Shown: positions 37,193-48,445, counted from the first letter of the stretch. The stretch: DNA of 64,000 nucleotides from DATJCV01 sp963707665 (GCA_963707665.1 CAVPQU010000014.1:50122-114121), one strand, 5' to 3'. Program-made: numbers and translations. Notes: generated from the sequence alone by a model not told the origin.

Positions 37193-38146
37193 ATGCGCGC
37201 ACCCATTTCAAGCCTGCTGTTCGTCACTTGCCTGTTTGCCGCTGCGATGGCCCCGGCCGCAGCTCAGGCCGATACATCGTCTTCATTCTGGCGGGATGTG
37301 CAGAACGTGTGGCAGCAGGGGCGCACCACGCACACGCTTGAAATCGACAACGACAGCCTGCTGCTGCGAGATACCGACGGCTTCTATACCAGCGGTGTGC
37401 GCTACACCCAGCAATACGCGCTGCGCAATGATGGCAGCCTGGACATCGTTGGCTGGCGCGTCGGCCAGGAAATCTATACGCCGTCGGATATCAAGCTGCC
37501 GCCGGCCGCGATTAGTCCATCCGACCATCCGTATGCCGGCTGGCTGTACGGCGGCTTGTTTCGCGCCACCCATTTCGCCGATGGCGGCCATCTGCGCTAT
37601 GGCCTCGACCTGGGTTGTCTCGGCCCGTGCGGTGGTGGCGAGTGGGTACAGAAGCGCTTGCACCGGATTATCGACCAGCCGCAGCCGCAAGGCTGGAGCC
37701 GGCAAGTCAGGAACGAGCCGGGCGCGGTGCTGTATGCCGACTATGCGCCGCGCCGCTGGCGCCTGAATTCGTGGCTCGACCTGACGCCCAATGTGCACGG
37801 CCGCTTCGGCAACATTTTCACCGACGCCGGTGCCGGCATCGTGCTGCGCGGCGGACGCCTGAACCTGCTGCCGGACGAAGCGACGCTGCACGGTTTCGTG
37901 CGGCTCGATGCGCGGGCGGTGGGCTATAACGCCACGCTGCAGGGCGGATATTTTTCCAGCGGCAATCCGCATACGGTGGCGCCCAAGCGCGTAGTCGGCG
38001 AGGCCGAGATTGGCGTGGCCTGGAATCAGGCGCCGTTCGCGCTGTCCGCCTCGATCGTGCGCCGCAGCACCGAAGTGCGTGACTTGTCGAACGCCGTCGC
38101 CGCCGAAAATTTCGCGCGCCTGCTGTTTTCCTATACGCCGCGCTGA
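37193..38146 (+). CDS. Lipid A deacylase LpxR family protein
   Basis: Outer-membrane beta-barrel enzyme family of 317 residues (DUF2219) that removes 3'-acyloxyacyl groups from lipid A. A signal peptide ends near AAAQA-D26/27. The family motif ENDS-like EIDNDSLLLRDTDGFYTSGV, with the catalytic Asn-Asp pair and Gly-Tyr-Thr segment, is near residue 50, and LGCLGPCGGG lies mid-protein. It ends with an aromatic C-terminal strand (LLFSYTPR), usual for barrel proteins. The ATG at 37193 gives a clean signal peptide. Confidence 0.85.
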   Translation: MRAPISSLLFVTCLFAAAMAPAAAQADTSSSFWRDVQNVWQQGRTTHTLEIDNDSLLLRDTDGFYTSGVRYTQQYALRNDGSLDIVGWRVGQEIYTPSDIKLPPAAISPSDHPYAGWLYGGLFRATHFADGGHLRYGLDLGCLGPCGGGEWVQKRLHRIIDQPQPQGWSRQVRNEPGAVLYADYAPRRWRLNSWLDLTPNVHGRFGNIFTDAGAGIVLRGGRLNLLPDEATLHGFVRLDARAVGYNATLQGGYFSSGNPHTVAPKRVVGEAEIGVAWNQAPFALSASIVRRSTEVRDLSNAVAAENFARLLFSYTPR

Positions 38147-38292
38147 TGCCGCCGGCTGTACCGGGCAGTGTTTGATTTGCCGCTTGTTTTTGCGCCGGGC
38201 GCAGCCGGAAAGTCGGCATCCGGCTGGCCGAAGGCGCGATGCCTTGGGTTATAATTCGTATTTCCCGCACGTGCCGTTCGGCACCATTCGCA

Positions 38293-39947
<1,655 letters not shown>

Positions 39948-39951
<4 letters not shown>

Positions 39952-40803
39952 AGCTGTGCGGCTTCGAGGTTGGCCTCGACCAGCCGTTTTTCCTGATCGC
40001 CGGCCCGTGCGTGATCGAATCGCGGCAGATGGCGTTTGACACCGCCGGCCGCCTGAAGGAAATCACGCAGCGGCTGGGCATTCCGTTCATCTACAAGTCC
40101 TCGTTCGACAAGGCCAACCGCTCGTCCGGCACCTCGTTTCGCGGCCTGGGCATGGACAAGGGGCTGGAGATCCTGGCTGACGTCAAACAGCAGATCGGCG
40201 TGCCGGTGCTGACCGACCTCCACGAGATCGACGAAGTCAAACCGGTGGCGGCGGTGGTGGACGTGCTGCAGACGCCGGCCTTCCTGTGCCGCCAGACCGA
40301 TTTCATCCACGCCTGCGCGCAGTCGGGCAAGCCGGTCAACATCAAGAAGGGCCAGTTCCTGGCGCCGCACGACATGGCCAACGTGGTCGACAAGGCGCGC
40401 GCGGCGGCACGCAGAGGCCGGCCTGCCGGCTGACAACTTCATGGTGTGCGAACGCGGCGCTTCGTTCGGCTACAACAACCTGGTGTCCGATATGCGCTCG
40501 CTGGCAATCATGCGCGAGACCGGCTGCCCGGTGGTGTTCGACGCCACTCATTCGGTGCAGCTGCCGGGTGGGCAGGGCACGTCTTCGGGCGGCCAGCGCG
40601 AATTCGTGCCGGTGCTGGCGCGTGCCGCGATCGCGGTCGGGATTGCCGGGATTTTCATGGAAACCCATCCGAACCCGGCCGAAGCGAAGTCGGACGGCCC
40701 GAATGCGGTGCCGCTGGCACGGATGGAAGAATTGCTGTCGACGCTGCTGACGCTGGACCGTGCGGTCAAGCAGTCAGCGCTGCTGGAAAACGATTTTTCG
40801 TAA
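39948..40803 (+). CDS. kdsA: 3-deoxy-8-phosphooctulonate synthase (KDO-8-P synthase), one frameshift
   Basis: Condenses PEP with arabinose 5-phosphate to make KDO 8-phosphate for lipopolysaccharide. Motifs: FLIAGPCVIESRQM, YKSSFDKANRSS, and DATHSVQLPGGQGTSSGG. One extra base near 40413 (CGCAGAGGCC for CGCGAGGCC) splits the gene; without it the protein is 284 residues, the length of the E. coli enzyme. The gene is essential in Gram-negatives, so a sequence error is the simplest explanation. It lies between pyrG and eno, as usual. Confidence 0.92.
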
Positions 40804-40875
40804 TTTTTCGTAATTGACGCTGGCGTCCCGGCCGTGTGGCCGCCACGCCCTCTGATTCTTGATTTGGGAGATTTT

Positions 40876-42159
40876 ATGAGTGCTATCGTTGACATTATTG
40901 GCCGCGAAATCATCGATTCGCGCGGCAATCCGACCGTCGAATGCGACGTCTTGCTGGAATCGGGCACGATGGGCCGCGCCTCGGTGCCGTCCGGCGCCTC
41001 GACCGGCTCGCGCGAGGCGATCGAATTGCGCGATGGCGACCAGAGCCGCTATCTCGGCAAAGGTGTGCTGAAGGCCTGCGAGCACATCAACACTGAAATC
41101 TCGGAAGCGATCATGGGGCTGGACGCCAACGAACAGGCGTTCCTCGATCGCACCCTGATCGACCTCGACGGCACCGACAACAAGTCGCGCCTGGGCGCCA
41201 ATGCCATGCTGGCGGTCTCGATGGCGGTCGCCAAGGCGGCCGCCGAGGAATCCGGCCTGCCGCTGTACCGCTACTTCGGCGGCTCCGGCGCGATGCAGAT
41301 GCCGGTGCCGATGATGAACGTGATCAACGGCGGCGCGCATGCCGACAATAACCTGGATATCCAGGAATTCATGATCATTCCGGTCGGTGCGCCGAGCTTC
41401 AAGGAAGCGTTGCGCTACGGAGCCGAAGTGTTCCATACGCTGAAGAAAATTCTGCACGACAAGGGCCTGACGACGGCGGTTGGCGACGAAGGCGGTTTTG
41501 CGCCGTCGGTGAAAAACCATGAAGAGGCGATCCAGCTGATCCTGCAGGCGATCGAGCAGGCCGGTTACGAGCCGGGCACACAAATCGCGCTTGGCCTCGA
41601 TTGCGCCGCCTCCGAGTTCTACAAGGACGGCCACTACCATCTGCAGGGCGAGAACATGACGCTGACCGCGGCCCAGTTCACCGGCCTGTTGGCGTCCTGG
41701 TGCGACAAGTACCCGATCATCAGCATCGAGGACGGCATGGCCGAGAACGACTGGGACGGCTGGCAGCTGCTGACCGAGACCCTGGGCAAGAAAATCCAGC
41801 TGGTGGGTGACGACCTGTTCGTCACCAACACCAAGATCCTGCGCGAGGGCATCCAGAAAAACATCGCCAATTCGATCCTGATCAAGATCAACCAGATCGG
41901 CACCCTGACCGAAACCTTCGCCGCCATCGAAATGGCCAAGCGCGCCGGTTATACCGCGGTGATTTCGCATCGCTCGGGCGAAACCGAGGATGCGACGATT
42001 GCCGATATCGCGGTCGGCATGAATGCGCTGCAGATCAAGACCGGCTCGATGTCGCGCTCGGACCGCATGGCCAAATACAACCAGTTGCTGCGCATCGAGG
42101 AAGACCTGGGCGACATCGCCAGCTATCCCGGCCGCAATGCGTTCTACAACCTGAAGTAA
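40876..42159 (+). CDS. eno: Enolase
   Basis: Converts 2-phosphoglycerate to PEP; 427 residues. Seen: the substrate loop ASTGSREA, VINGGAHADNNLDIQE, catalytic region VGDEGGFAPS, metal-binding SIEDGMAENDW and VGDDLFVTN, and SHRSGETED near the end. GGGAG lies before the ATG at 40876. The kdsA-eno-ftsB order is common in proteobacteria. Confidence 0.97.
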   Translation: MSAIVDIIGREIIDSRGNPTVECDVLLESGTMGRASVPSGASTGSREAIELRDGDQSRYLGKGVLKACEHINTEISEAIMGLDANEQAFLDRTLIDLDGTDNKSRLGANAMLAVSMAVAKAAAEESGLPLYRYFGGSGAMQMPVPMMNVINGGAHADNNLDIQEFMIIPVGAPSFKEALRYGAEVFHTLKKILHDKGLTTAVGDEGGFAPSVKNHEEAIQLILQAIEQAGYEPGTQIALGLDCAASEFYKDGHYHLQGENMTLTAAQFTGLLASWCDKYPIISIEDGMAENDWDGWQLLTETLGKKIQLVGDDLFVTNTKILREGIQKNIANSILIKINQIGTLTETFAAIEMAKRAGYTAVISHRSGETEDATIADIAVGMNALQIKTGSMSRSDRMAKYNQLLRIEEDLGDIASYPGRNAFYNLK

Positions 42160-42200
42160 GCCGGCACGCGTTTGCCTTGGCCCGGTCTGCTGAGTAACGG

Positions 42201-42524
42201 ATGCGCCTGATCATACTTAGTCTGGGGCTGCTGCTGCTGTTGATCCAGTACCCATTGTGGCTGGGCAAAGGGGGGTGGCTGCGGGTCTGGGATCTGGATC
42301 AGCAAGTCACCGTGGCCAGGCAAAAAAACGATGAACTGCGGGCGCGCAATGCCAAGCTCAATTCCGAGGTACAGGATTTGAAGGATGGCACCGGAGCCAT
42401 CGAAGAGCGCGCCCGGCTGGAACTCGGCATGATCAAGCAAGACGAGGTTTTCGTGCGCGTCCTGCCGCCGGGCTCGCCGCAGCCGCAAGCCGCGCCACCG
42501 GCCGGCGCGGGCGGCAGCCAGTGA
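42201..42524 (+). CDS. ftsB: Cell division protein FtsB
   Basis: Small bitopic divisome protein of 107 residues that joins FtsL and FtsQ. One membrane helix at about 2-18 (LIILSLGLLLLLIQYPLW), then a coiled coil with VARQKNDELRARNAKLNSEV, and the family element IEERARLELGMIKQDEVFV. The Pro/Ala-rich tail is variable. It starts 41 bp after eno. Confidence 0.93.
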   Translation: MRLIILSLGLLLLLIQYPLWLGKGGWLRVWDLDQQVTVARQKNDELRARNAKLNSEVQDLKDGTGAIEERARLELGMIKQDEVFVRVLPPGSPQPQAAPPAGAGGSQ

Positions 42525-42534
42525 CCGGCGCCGC

Positions 42535-43143
42535 ATGACTCAAAGCTTCCTGCTGTTCGGTTTCAGCGTCAGCCTGCTGGAAATCGTTTCCTTCCTGCTC
42601 GCCATCATCACGGTCTGGCTGAACATCCGGCAAACCCACTGGGCCTGGCTGTTTGCCATTCTGTCTTCAGCCACCTACGGAGTGGTGTTCTTCGAGTCGC
42701 GCCTGTATGGCGACGCCGGCCTGCAACTGGTGTTCATCGCGGTTTCTGCCTGGGGCTGGACCCAGTGGCTGCATGGCGGAGCGGACCATCAAGCATTGCA
42801 GGTATCGCGCCTCTCACGGCGCGGACGCTGGCTGTGCGCGTTCGGCTGGCTGGCCGGTTTCGCGCTGCTGTCGCTATTCCTGCGGCGCTACACCGATACC
42901 GACGTGCCGTATACCGACGGCTTCCTGACCGCCGGTAGCCTGGTCGGCCAGTTTCTCCTGTCGCGCAAGAAACTGGAGAACTGGCATGTCTGGATCATGG
43001 TCGACGTGCTGTACATCGGCCTCTATATCCATAAAAACTTGCTGCTGACGGCAGTGCTGTATGGGCTGTTCGTCGTTATGGCGATGGTGGGACTACGCGC
43101 ATGGCGCACATCACAAAGCCGGAACGCGCTGCAGCCCGCGTAG
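42535..43143 (+). CDS. pnuC: Nicotinamide riboside transporter PnuC
   Basis: Membrane transporter of 202 residues with seven predicted helices. PnuC features are WLNIRQTHWAWLFAILSSATYG, the WGWTQWLHGG motif, and KKLENWHVWIMVDVLYIGLY. It takes up nicotinamide riboside, trapped by phosphorylation. It overlaps by 43 bp with a kinase gene that can do this, and the two form a salvage unit. Confidence 0.92.
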   Translation: MTQSFLLFGFSVSLLEIVSFLLAIITVWLNIRQTHWAWLFAILSSATYGVVFFESRLYGDAGLQLVFIAVSAWGWTQWLHGGADHQALQVSRLSRRGRWLCAFGWLAGFALLSLFLRRYTDTDVPYTDGFLTAGSLVGQFLLSRKKLENWHVWIMVDVLYIGLYIHKNLLLTAVLYGLFVVMAMVGLRAWRTSQSRNALQPA

Positions 43144-43649
43144 CGCTGCTGGGCGGCGAGTCGTCCGGGAAAACCACGCTGGCAAGAGCACTGGCTGCCC
43201 GTTACGGCACGCTATGGGTGCCGGAATACCTGCGTGAATTTACCGAAGGCCACGGCCGGCCGCCGCTTGAGCCCGAGCAGCTGGAGGTCGCTCGTATCCA
43301 GGTCGAGCGTGAGCGTGAGGCGTGGCAACAAGCCAATGGCTTTCTGTTTTGCGACACCACGCCACTGATGATCGCGATTTACAGCGATTTCTGTTTCGGT
43401 CGCATCGATGCCGAGCTGGAGCGGCTGGCGCAGAGCCACCGCTACGATTTCACCATTGTGACCGCACCCGATATTGCCTGGGTGGCGGACGGTCTGCAGC
43501 GTGCATCGGATGAAGTGAGGCAGGCAATCCATCGCGCGGTGCTGGCCCGGCTGCAGGCGGCTGGAATATCCTACCTGCTGGTTTGCGGCAGCCTGGAAAA
43601 CCGCCTGCTGCAAGCCGCGTCCTATCTGCAAAATCGCGCGTTGCCTTAG
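43101..43649 (+). CDS. NadR-type ribosylnicotinamide kinase (AAA family ATPase)
   Basis: P-loop kinase of 182 residues. Walker A is LLGGESSGKTTLARAL, and VPEYLREF and FCDTTPLMIAIYSDF match the NadR C-terminal kinase domain; the adenylyltransferase and DNA-binding domains of NadR are absent. It likely phosphorylates nicotinamide riboside brought in by PnuC. The 43-bp overlap may mean a later start, but no better ATG with the P-loop intact is seen. Confidence 0.87.
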   Translation: MAHITKPERAAARVALLGGESSGKTTLARALAARYGTLWVPEYLREFTEGHGRPPLEPEQLEVARIQVEREREAWQQANGFLFCDTTPLMIAIYSDFCFGRIDAELERLAQSHRYDFTIVTAPDIAWVADGLQRASDEVRQAIHRAVLARLQAAGISYLLVCGSLENRLLQAASYLQNRALP

Positions 43650-43688
43650 CACCGCGTAGCCAAAGGGACGCGGCGGGCGATCCAAAAC

Positions 43689-45074
43689 TTAGCCGGCGGT
43701 CTTGCCGCTTTGCCAGCCGCCACCCAGCGACTTGTACAGGCCGATCGCCGACACGTAGCGCGCCAGGTCGGCCTGAACCCGGCTATCCTCGGTCTGCAAT
43801 TGTGTCCGTTGGCTGTCCAACAGAGTCAACAGGTCGTCCGAACCAGCCTTGTATTTCACAGTGGCGATCCGGTACGCCTCCTGCGCCTCGGCCGCGGCTT
43901 GGGTCAGCAGGTCGTGGCGCGCGGCACTGGCAGCGACCGCGCCCAACCCGTCCTGCACTTCCTTCAGGCCGGTCAACGCACTCTGCAAATACACCGCGAC
44001 CAATTCGGCCTTGCGTGCTTCCGACTGCACCACCTGTCCGCGCAGGCGGCCGCCGTCGAAAATCGACTGCGTCATCGACGCCACCAGCGATGACACCAGC
44101 GTGGAGCCCGAACTGAGCACGCCGGCCGCCGCCGTGCTGGCCGACAGCGTGAGATTCGGGTACAGCGCGGCGCGGGCAGCCCCGATGTCCGCGTTGGCAG
44201 CGGTCAATTGCGCCTCGGCGCGGGCGATATCCGGCCGCCGTTCCAGCAATGAGGCCGGCTGATAGGGGGAGACGAGCGGCAGTTGCAGCGCCGAGAGGGT
44301 TGCACCGCGCACCGAAAAATGTTGTGGCGCCTGCCCCAGCAGGATCGCCAATGCAGTTTGCGTGGTGCGCAAATCCTGCTCCAGAGAGGGAATCTGAGCC
44401 TGGATGTTGAGCACCGATGTGCGCTGCTGCGACACTTCCAGTGCGCTATTGGCGCCCTTGCTGTAGCGCGTTTCGACCAGTGCCAATACCGCCTGCGCGG
44501 CTTCCAGGTTTTTGTGGGCAATCGCCAGGCGATCTTTCAGTGCCAGAATCTGGAAGTAATTCGAGGCGACATCCGCCTGCAGGACCAGCGCCGCGGCATC
44601 GCGGTCGTAGATGGTCGCGTCCAGCCGCGCCGCGGCCGCTTCCGAGCCGGCTGCGTTGCCGCCCCACAGATCCAGTTCGTAAGACACGCTGGCCGTCAAC
44701 TGGCTGCTCTCGCTAGTGCCGGAATTTGCGCCGTGGTGGCTGGCGCTCTTGCCGGCGCTGGCGGACAGATTCACCGATGGCAACTGGTTCGCACGCACCA
44801 TGCCGGCGGCCGCGCGCGCTTGTTGAATCCGGCTCAGCGCCGCCGCCAGATCATGATTGGCGGCCAAGGCCTGGGTCATCAAGCCATCCAGTTCACTGTT
44901 GCCGAACTGGCGCCACCAGTCGCTAGTGACAGTGCCATCTGTGGCGGCAGCCACTCCGTCCCATTGCGCCGGCATGGTCAATTCCGGGCGCTGATACGGT
45001 GCGGTCATCGCGCAGCCGGCCAAGGTCGAGAGAACCGCTGCGGCCAGCACGGCTGACCGGATAAATTTTTTCAT
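43689..45074 (-). CDS. Efflux outer membrane lipoprotein (NodT/OprM family)
   Basis: TolC-like outer-membrane channel of 461 residues. Lipobox LAGC with acylated Cys21 after a hydrophobic signal. Two OEP repeats: the first with SDWWRQFGNSELDGLMTQAL and LDLWGGNAAGSE, the second with RPDIARAEAQLTAANADIGAARA. It is the outer-membrane part of the MacA-MacB unit and lies 12 bp after macB. Confidence 0.92.
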   Translation of the reverse strand: MKKFIRSAVLAAAVLSTLAGCAMTAPYQRPELTMPAQWDGVAAATDGTVTSDWWRQFGNSELDGLMTQALAANHDLAAALSRIQQARAAAGMVRANQLPSVNLSASAGKSASHHGANSGTSESSQLTASVSYELDLWGGNAAGSEAAAARLDATIYDRDAAALVLQADVASNYFQILALKDRLAIAHKNLEAAQAVLALVETRYSKGANSALEVSQQRTSVLNIQAQIPSLEQDLRTTQTALAILLGQAPQHFSVRGATLSALQLPLVSPYQPASLLERRPDIARAEAQLTAANADIGAARAALYPNLTLSASTAAAGVLSSGSTLVSSLVASMTQSIFDGGRLRGQVVQSEARKAELVAVYLQSALTGLKEVQDGLGAVAASAARHDLLTQAAAEAQEAYRIATVKYKAGSDDLLTLLDSQRTQLQTEDSRVQADLARYVSAIGLYKSLGGGWQSGKTAG

Positions 45075-45086
45075 TTTTGCGTTTTC

Positions 45087-46316
45087 CTATTCCGAAGACA
45101 AGGCAACTACCGGGTCCAGATTGGCGGCTTTGCGGGCCGGCAGATAGCCAAACAACAAGCCGGTGGCAAATGCCGAGAAGAAGGCGAGCAGCGCCGGCAT
45201 CGCCGTAAACACCACTTTCATGCCGAACGCCTGCGCCACCAGGCCGGCCGCGAAGCCGCCGGCGACGCCAATCAGGCCGCCGATGCCGCATACCACCAGC
45301 GCCTCGGTATTGAATTGCAGCAGGATGTCGCCGGTGCGCGCGCCGGTCGCCATCCGCACGCCGATTTCCCGCGTGCGCTCGGTCACCGTGACCAGCATGA
45401 TGTTCATCACGCCGATGCCGCCCACCAGCAGCGAAATCGCCGCGATCGATGCCAGCAGCACGGTCAGCGTGTTCTGGGTTTCGGTGGCGGTTTCCAGCAG
45501 CGACGAGGTGCTGCGCACCTGGAAATCCTGGGTTCCATGCCGCTGCTTGAGCATCGCTTCCACCGCGCCCTGAGTCGCCTCGATTTGCGTGCTGTTGTCT
45601 ACTTTGACGTTGATCGAGTTCAGGTATTGTTTGCCGAACACGCGCATGTAACCGGTCGACAGCGGCATCAGCGCAATATTGTCCATGTCGGAGCCGAAGG
45701 CATTCGCGCCTTTCCCGGCCAGCACGCCGACCACTTCGAAGGGCACGTTCTTGACCAGCACATAACGGCCGATCGGGTCTTCGCCATCCGGAAACAGACT
45801 CTTGGCCACGGTTTGCCCGAGCACCATGACTGGGGCAAAACCCTGCACATCGGCGTCGCTAATAAAGCTGCCGCTGGCCATCTTCCAGTTCTGGATCGAG
45901 GCATAGCCGGGCCAGATGCCGGTGATATTGGTCTGGTAATCGAGACTGCCGTAGCGCACCGTGGCGCGCATGTTGCGTTCGGGCGAGACCACGGAGATAT
46001 TCGGGATTTCTCTTAGCGCCTCGGCGTCGGCCGCCACCAGCGTCGCCATGTCGCCGCTCGGACGGGTGCCGGGCGCACCCGGAAAGACCAGCAGCAGGTT
46101 GCTGCCCATCGCTTCGATGCGGTCGATCACCTGCTGCTTGCTGCCGTTGCCGATGGCCAGCATCGCCACCACGGCGGCGACGCCGATGACGACACCGAGC
46201 AGGGTCAGCGCACTGCGAAAAATATTGCTGCGCAGCGAACGCAGCGCCATCTTGACCGCTTCTGTCAACTCCGGCAGCCACGTGCCGCTGCGGTTCGTTG
46301 CCCCCCGCGCACGCAT
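45087..46316 (-). CDS. macB: MacB-type ABC exporter, permease half
   Basis: FtsX-type permease half with four helices. Conserved text: ALRSLRSNIFRSALTLLGVVIGVAAV, SLLVGGIGVMNIMLVTVTERTREIG and the C-terminal PARKAANLDPVVAL. The preceding ATPase is in another frame; the two meet at a run of six G on the coding strand (46301-46306). Adding one base there fuses them into 656 residues, the size of MacB (648 in E. coli). So this is probably one gene with a one-base loss, although an ATG at 46316 would allow a separate product. Confidence 0.85.
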   Translation of the reverse strand: MRARGATNRSGTWLPELTEAVKMALRSLRSNIFRSALTLLGVVIGVAAVVAMLAIGNGSKQQVIDRIEAMGSNLLLVFPGAPGTRPSGDMATLVAADAEALREIPNISVVSPERNMRATVRYGSLDYQTNITGIWPGYASIQNWKMASGSFISDADVQGFAPVMVLGQTVAKSLFPDGEDPIGRYVLVKNVPFEVVGVLAGKGANAFGSDMDNIALMPLSTGYMRVFGKQYLNSINVKVDNSTQIEATQGAVEAMLKQRHGTQDFQVRSTSSLLETATETQNTLTVLLASIAAISLLVGGIGVMNIMLVTVTERTREIGVRMATGARTGDILLQFNTEALVVCGIGGLIGVAGGFAAGLVAQAFGMKVVFTAMPALLAFFSAFATGLLFGYLPARKAANLDPVVALSSE

Positions 46317-47056
46317 GGTGCGCTGGTCGCTGCGGCGCCGCCGGAGTCGCTGACGATACGGCCGTCGGCAATCTGGATCACGCGCTTCGCGTGTTGCATC
46401 ACCTTCGGGTCATGCGTGATCAGCACGATGGTGTGGCCCTCGGCGTGCAATTGCTTGAGCAAAGCCAACACTTCCTCGCCGCTGCGGCTATCCAGCGCGC
46501 CGGTCGGTTCGTCGGCCAGAATCACTTCGGCGCCATTCATCAGCGCGCGCGCAATCGACACCCGCTGCTGCTGGCCGCCCGAGAGCTGGTTGGGCCGATG
46601 GCCGGCGCGCTGCGCCAGTCCCAGTTTGGCCAGCAGTGCATGAGCTCGTTCCGAGCGGTCCCGTTTCGAGCTGCCGGCATAAATGGCCGGCAGCTCGACG
46701 TTTTCAGCGGCCGTGACCGAAGTCAGCAGGTTGTAGCGCTGGAAGATGAAGCCGAACATGTCACGCCGCAGCGAGGCCAGCTCGTCCTTGCTCAAGGCGC
46801 TGACGTCGGTGCCGCCGACCCGGTAAGTTCCTTGCGATGGCCGGTCCAGGCAGCCGATGATATTCATCAGCGTCGATTTGCCGGAGCCGGATTGGCCCAT
46901 GATGGCGACGAATTCGCCGGCATGGATTTGCAGCGTGACGTCATCCAGCGCATGCACTGTGTTGTCGCCGCTGACATAGGTTTTCGAGACGCCAGACAGA
47001 TCCAGGATCGGCAGGGCCGAGGGCGAGAGCGAATGAGCGCTGCGGTCCTGGCTCAT
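46265..47056 (-). CDS. macB: MacB-type ABC exporter, ATPase half
   Basis: ABC ATPase part of about 245 real residues: Walker A MGQSGSGKSTLMNII, FIFQRYNLL, signature LSGGQQQRVSIARAL, Walker B ILADEPTGALD, and THDPKVMQ. After RIVSDSGGAAA the frame runs past the six-G run and ends in unrelated text (RTAAARGCRS). The start overlaps the macA stop (ATGA). Powers export of peptides, macrolide-like compounds or outer-membrane precursors with MacA and an outer-membrane channel. Confidence 0.87.
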   Translation of the reverse strand: MSQDRSAHSLSPSALPILDLSGVSKTYVSGDNTVHALDDVTLQIHAGEFVAIMGQSGSGKSTLMNIIGCLDRPSQGTYRVGGTDVSALSKDELASLRRDMFGFIFQRYNLLTSVTAAENVELPAIYAGSSKRDRSERAHALLAKLGLAQRAGHRPNQLSGGQQQRVSIARALMNGAEVILADEPTGALDSRSGEEVLALLKQLHAEGHTIVLITHDPKVMQHAKRVIQIADGRIVSDSGGAAATSAPCVRGGQRTAAARGCRS

Positions 47057-48273
47057 AACCGCGCTCCCATACCGCCCCGGCCGCCTCTGGCCGGGCTCTT
47101 GACCGCTTCGGTTTTCGATGGCGCCGCTTGTGGCACCACCACTTGGTCGCCGACCGCCAGCCCGGATTCGACGGCCGCCACGGTACGGCTGGAAACGCCG
47201 ATCTTGACGCTTCTTTTTTCAATCGCATCGCCAACCGCCACTTGCGCCGAATACGCGTTTGCATCCTTGCCTGCCTGTTTGCCGCGTGCCGGCTGCAATG
47301 CGGAGAGCGGCACGACCGGTACGTCCTTGGCCTGTTCCAGCACGAAAAATACCTGCACCGTCATTTGCGACATCAGTGCCTGTTCGCGGTTGTCGACATC
47401 GACCAGCACGTTGTAGAGCACGACATCGTTCACCGTTTCGGGCGTTGGCATCACCTGGCGCACGGTGCCATACCAACGTTTGCCGGCATCGCCCAGCGTC
47501 GAGAAATAGGCCGGCATGCCGAGCTTGATCTTCGACACGTCGGCTTCCGCTACCTGCGCCCACACCGTCATGGTTTCCAGGTCGGCGATTTGCACGATCA
47601 CCGGCGCCGACTGACTGGCGTTCACGGTCTGCCCTTGCAGCGAAGTTTGCGACACCACGGTGCCGCTCATCGGCGCATAAATCTTGGTGAAGCCGAGGTT
47701 GGCGATATCGCCTTCCAGCGTCGCCTGCGAGGCCTTGATCTGGGCTTGCGTCGCGGCCACCCGGGCCTTGGCGACCTTCAGCGCGGATTGATTGGTTTCC
47801 AGGCTATCCTGGCTGGCGGCCTTCTCGTTGAATAATTCCTGGCTGCGCGCCGCTTGCCGGGTCGCCAGTTCCAGTTCGGCTTTTTGTTGCACCAGTTGCG
47901 CGCGCAGGTTCTCCAGATTGGCCTGATTGGTGCGGGTCCTGGTTTCATACACGGTAGCGTCGACTTCGGCGATCAGGTCGCCTTTCTTGACGCGATCGCC
48001 GATCTGCACATGCACTTTCTTCAATTGTCCCGACACCTGCGTGCCGACATCGACATAGTCCTTTGGCTTCAGCTTGCCCAGCGAGGTAACGGTTTTTTCC
48101 ACATCGCCCAGCGCCACCGTCACGGTCGTGACCGGCGGACGATTTTTCTGCCCCAGATAGTTGTTGGCGGCGACGCCACCGCCGACCAGCAAGCCGAGCG
48201 CGAGCAGCGATACGATGAATTTCCGCTTGGGCCAGGAGCGCAGCGGAGGTTTGGAACTTGATAATTTGGGCAT
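47053..48273 (-). CDS. macA: MacA-type periplasmic adaptor (HlyD/MFP family)
   Basis: Membrane-fusion protein of 406 residues. One N-terminal helix (about 19-37), biotinyl-lipoyl halves (GTQVSGQLKKVHVQIGDRVK and YAPMSGTVVSQT), a long coiled-coil hairpin between them (about 110-195), and a beta-barrel and membrane-proximal domain. Bridges MacB and the outer-membrane channel. AAGGA lies before the ATG at 48273. First gene of the macA-macB-channel operon; it diverges from the two-component system. Confidence 0.92.
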   Translation of the reverse strand: MPKLSSSKPPLRSWPKRKFIVSLLALGLLVGGGVAANNYLGQKNRPPVTTVTVALGDVEKTVTSLGKLKPKDYVDVGTQVSGQLKKVHVQIGDRVKKGDLIAEVDATVYETRTRTNQANLENLRAQLVQQKAELELATRQAARSQELFNEKAASQDSLETNQSALKVAKARVAATQAQIKASQATLEGDIANLGFTKIYAPMSGTVVSQTSLQGQTVNASQSAPVIVQIADLETMTVWAQVAEADVSKIKLGMPAYFSTLGDAGKRWYGTVRQVMPTPETVNDVVLYNVLVDVDNREQALMSQMTVQVFFVLEQAKDVPVVPLSALQPARGKQAGKDANAYSAQVAVGDAIEKRSVKIGVSSRTVAAVESGLAVGDQVVVPQAAPSKTEAVKSPARGGRGGMGARL

Positions 48274-48291
48274 CTGGTTTCCTTCTTAAAA

Positions 48292-48365
48292 AGACGGTTT
48301 GCAACACCAATAACCGTCTGGTGCTTCTTGATGGCTGGATGATGCCCGGCAAATAAGGAGAAAAT
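48292..48365. promoter_or_regulatory. Control region between macA and baeS-like genes
   Basis: AGACGGTT at 48292-48299 and AACCGTCT at 48312-48319 form a perfect inverted repeat. On the minus strand, 48365-48349 reads ATTTTCTCCTTATTTGC, which resembles the enterobacterial BaeR box (TTTTCTCC core kept exactly). Both lie just upstream of macA, so the divergent regulator may control the exporter. The match outside the core is partial. Confidence 0.4.
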
Positions 48366-48445
48366 TTGAAGATTCGAATCAGTACGGTTTTGGCCAAAAT
48401 GCGCACCCTATAATGGGCCGTCGCTCCAACCAAAAACGGCACCGC

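Noticed and set aside
40400..40445. Programmed frameshift in kdsA
   Set aside because: No slippery run, SD-like element or following structure is seen; a single extra base is simpler.
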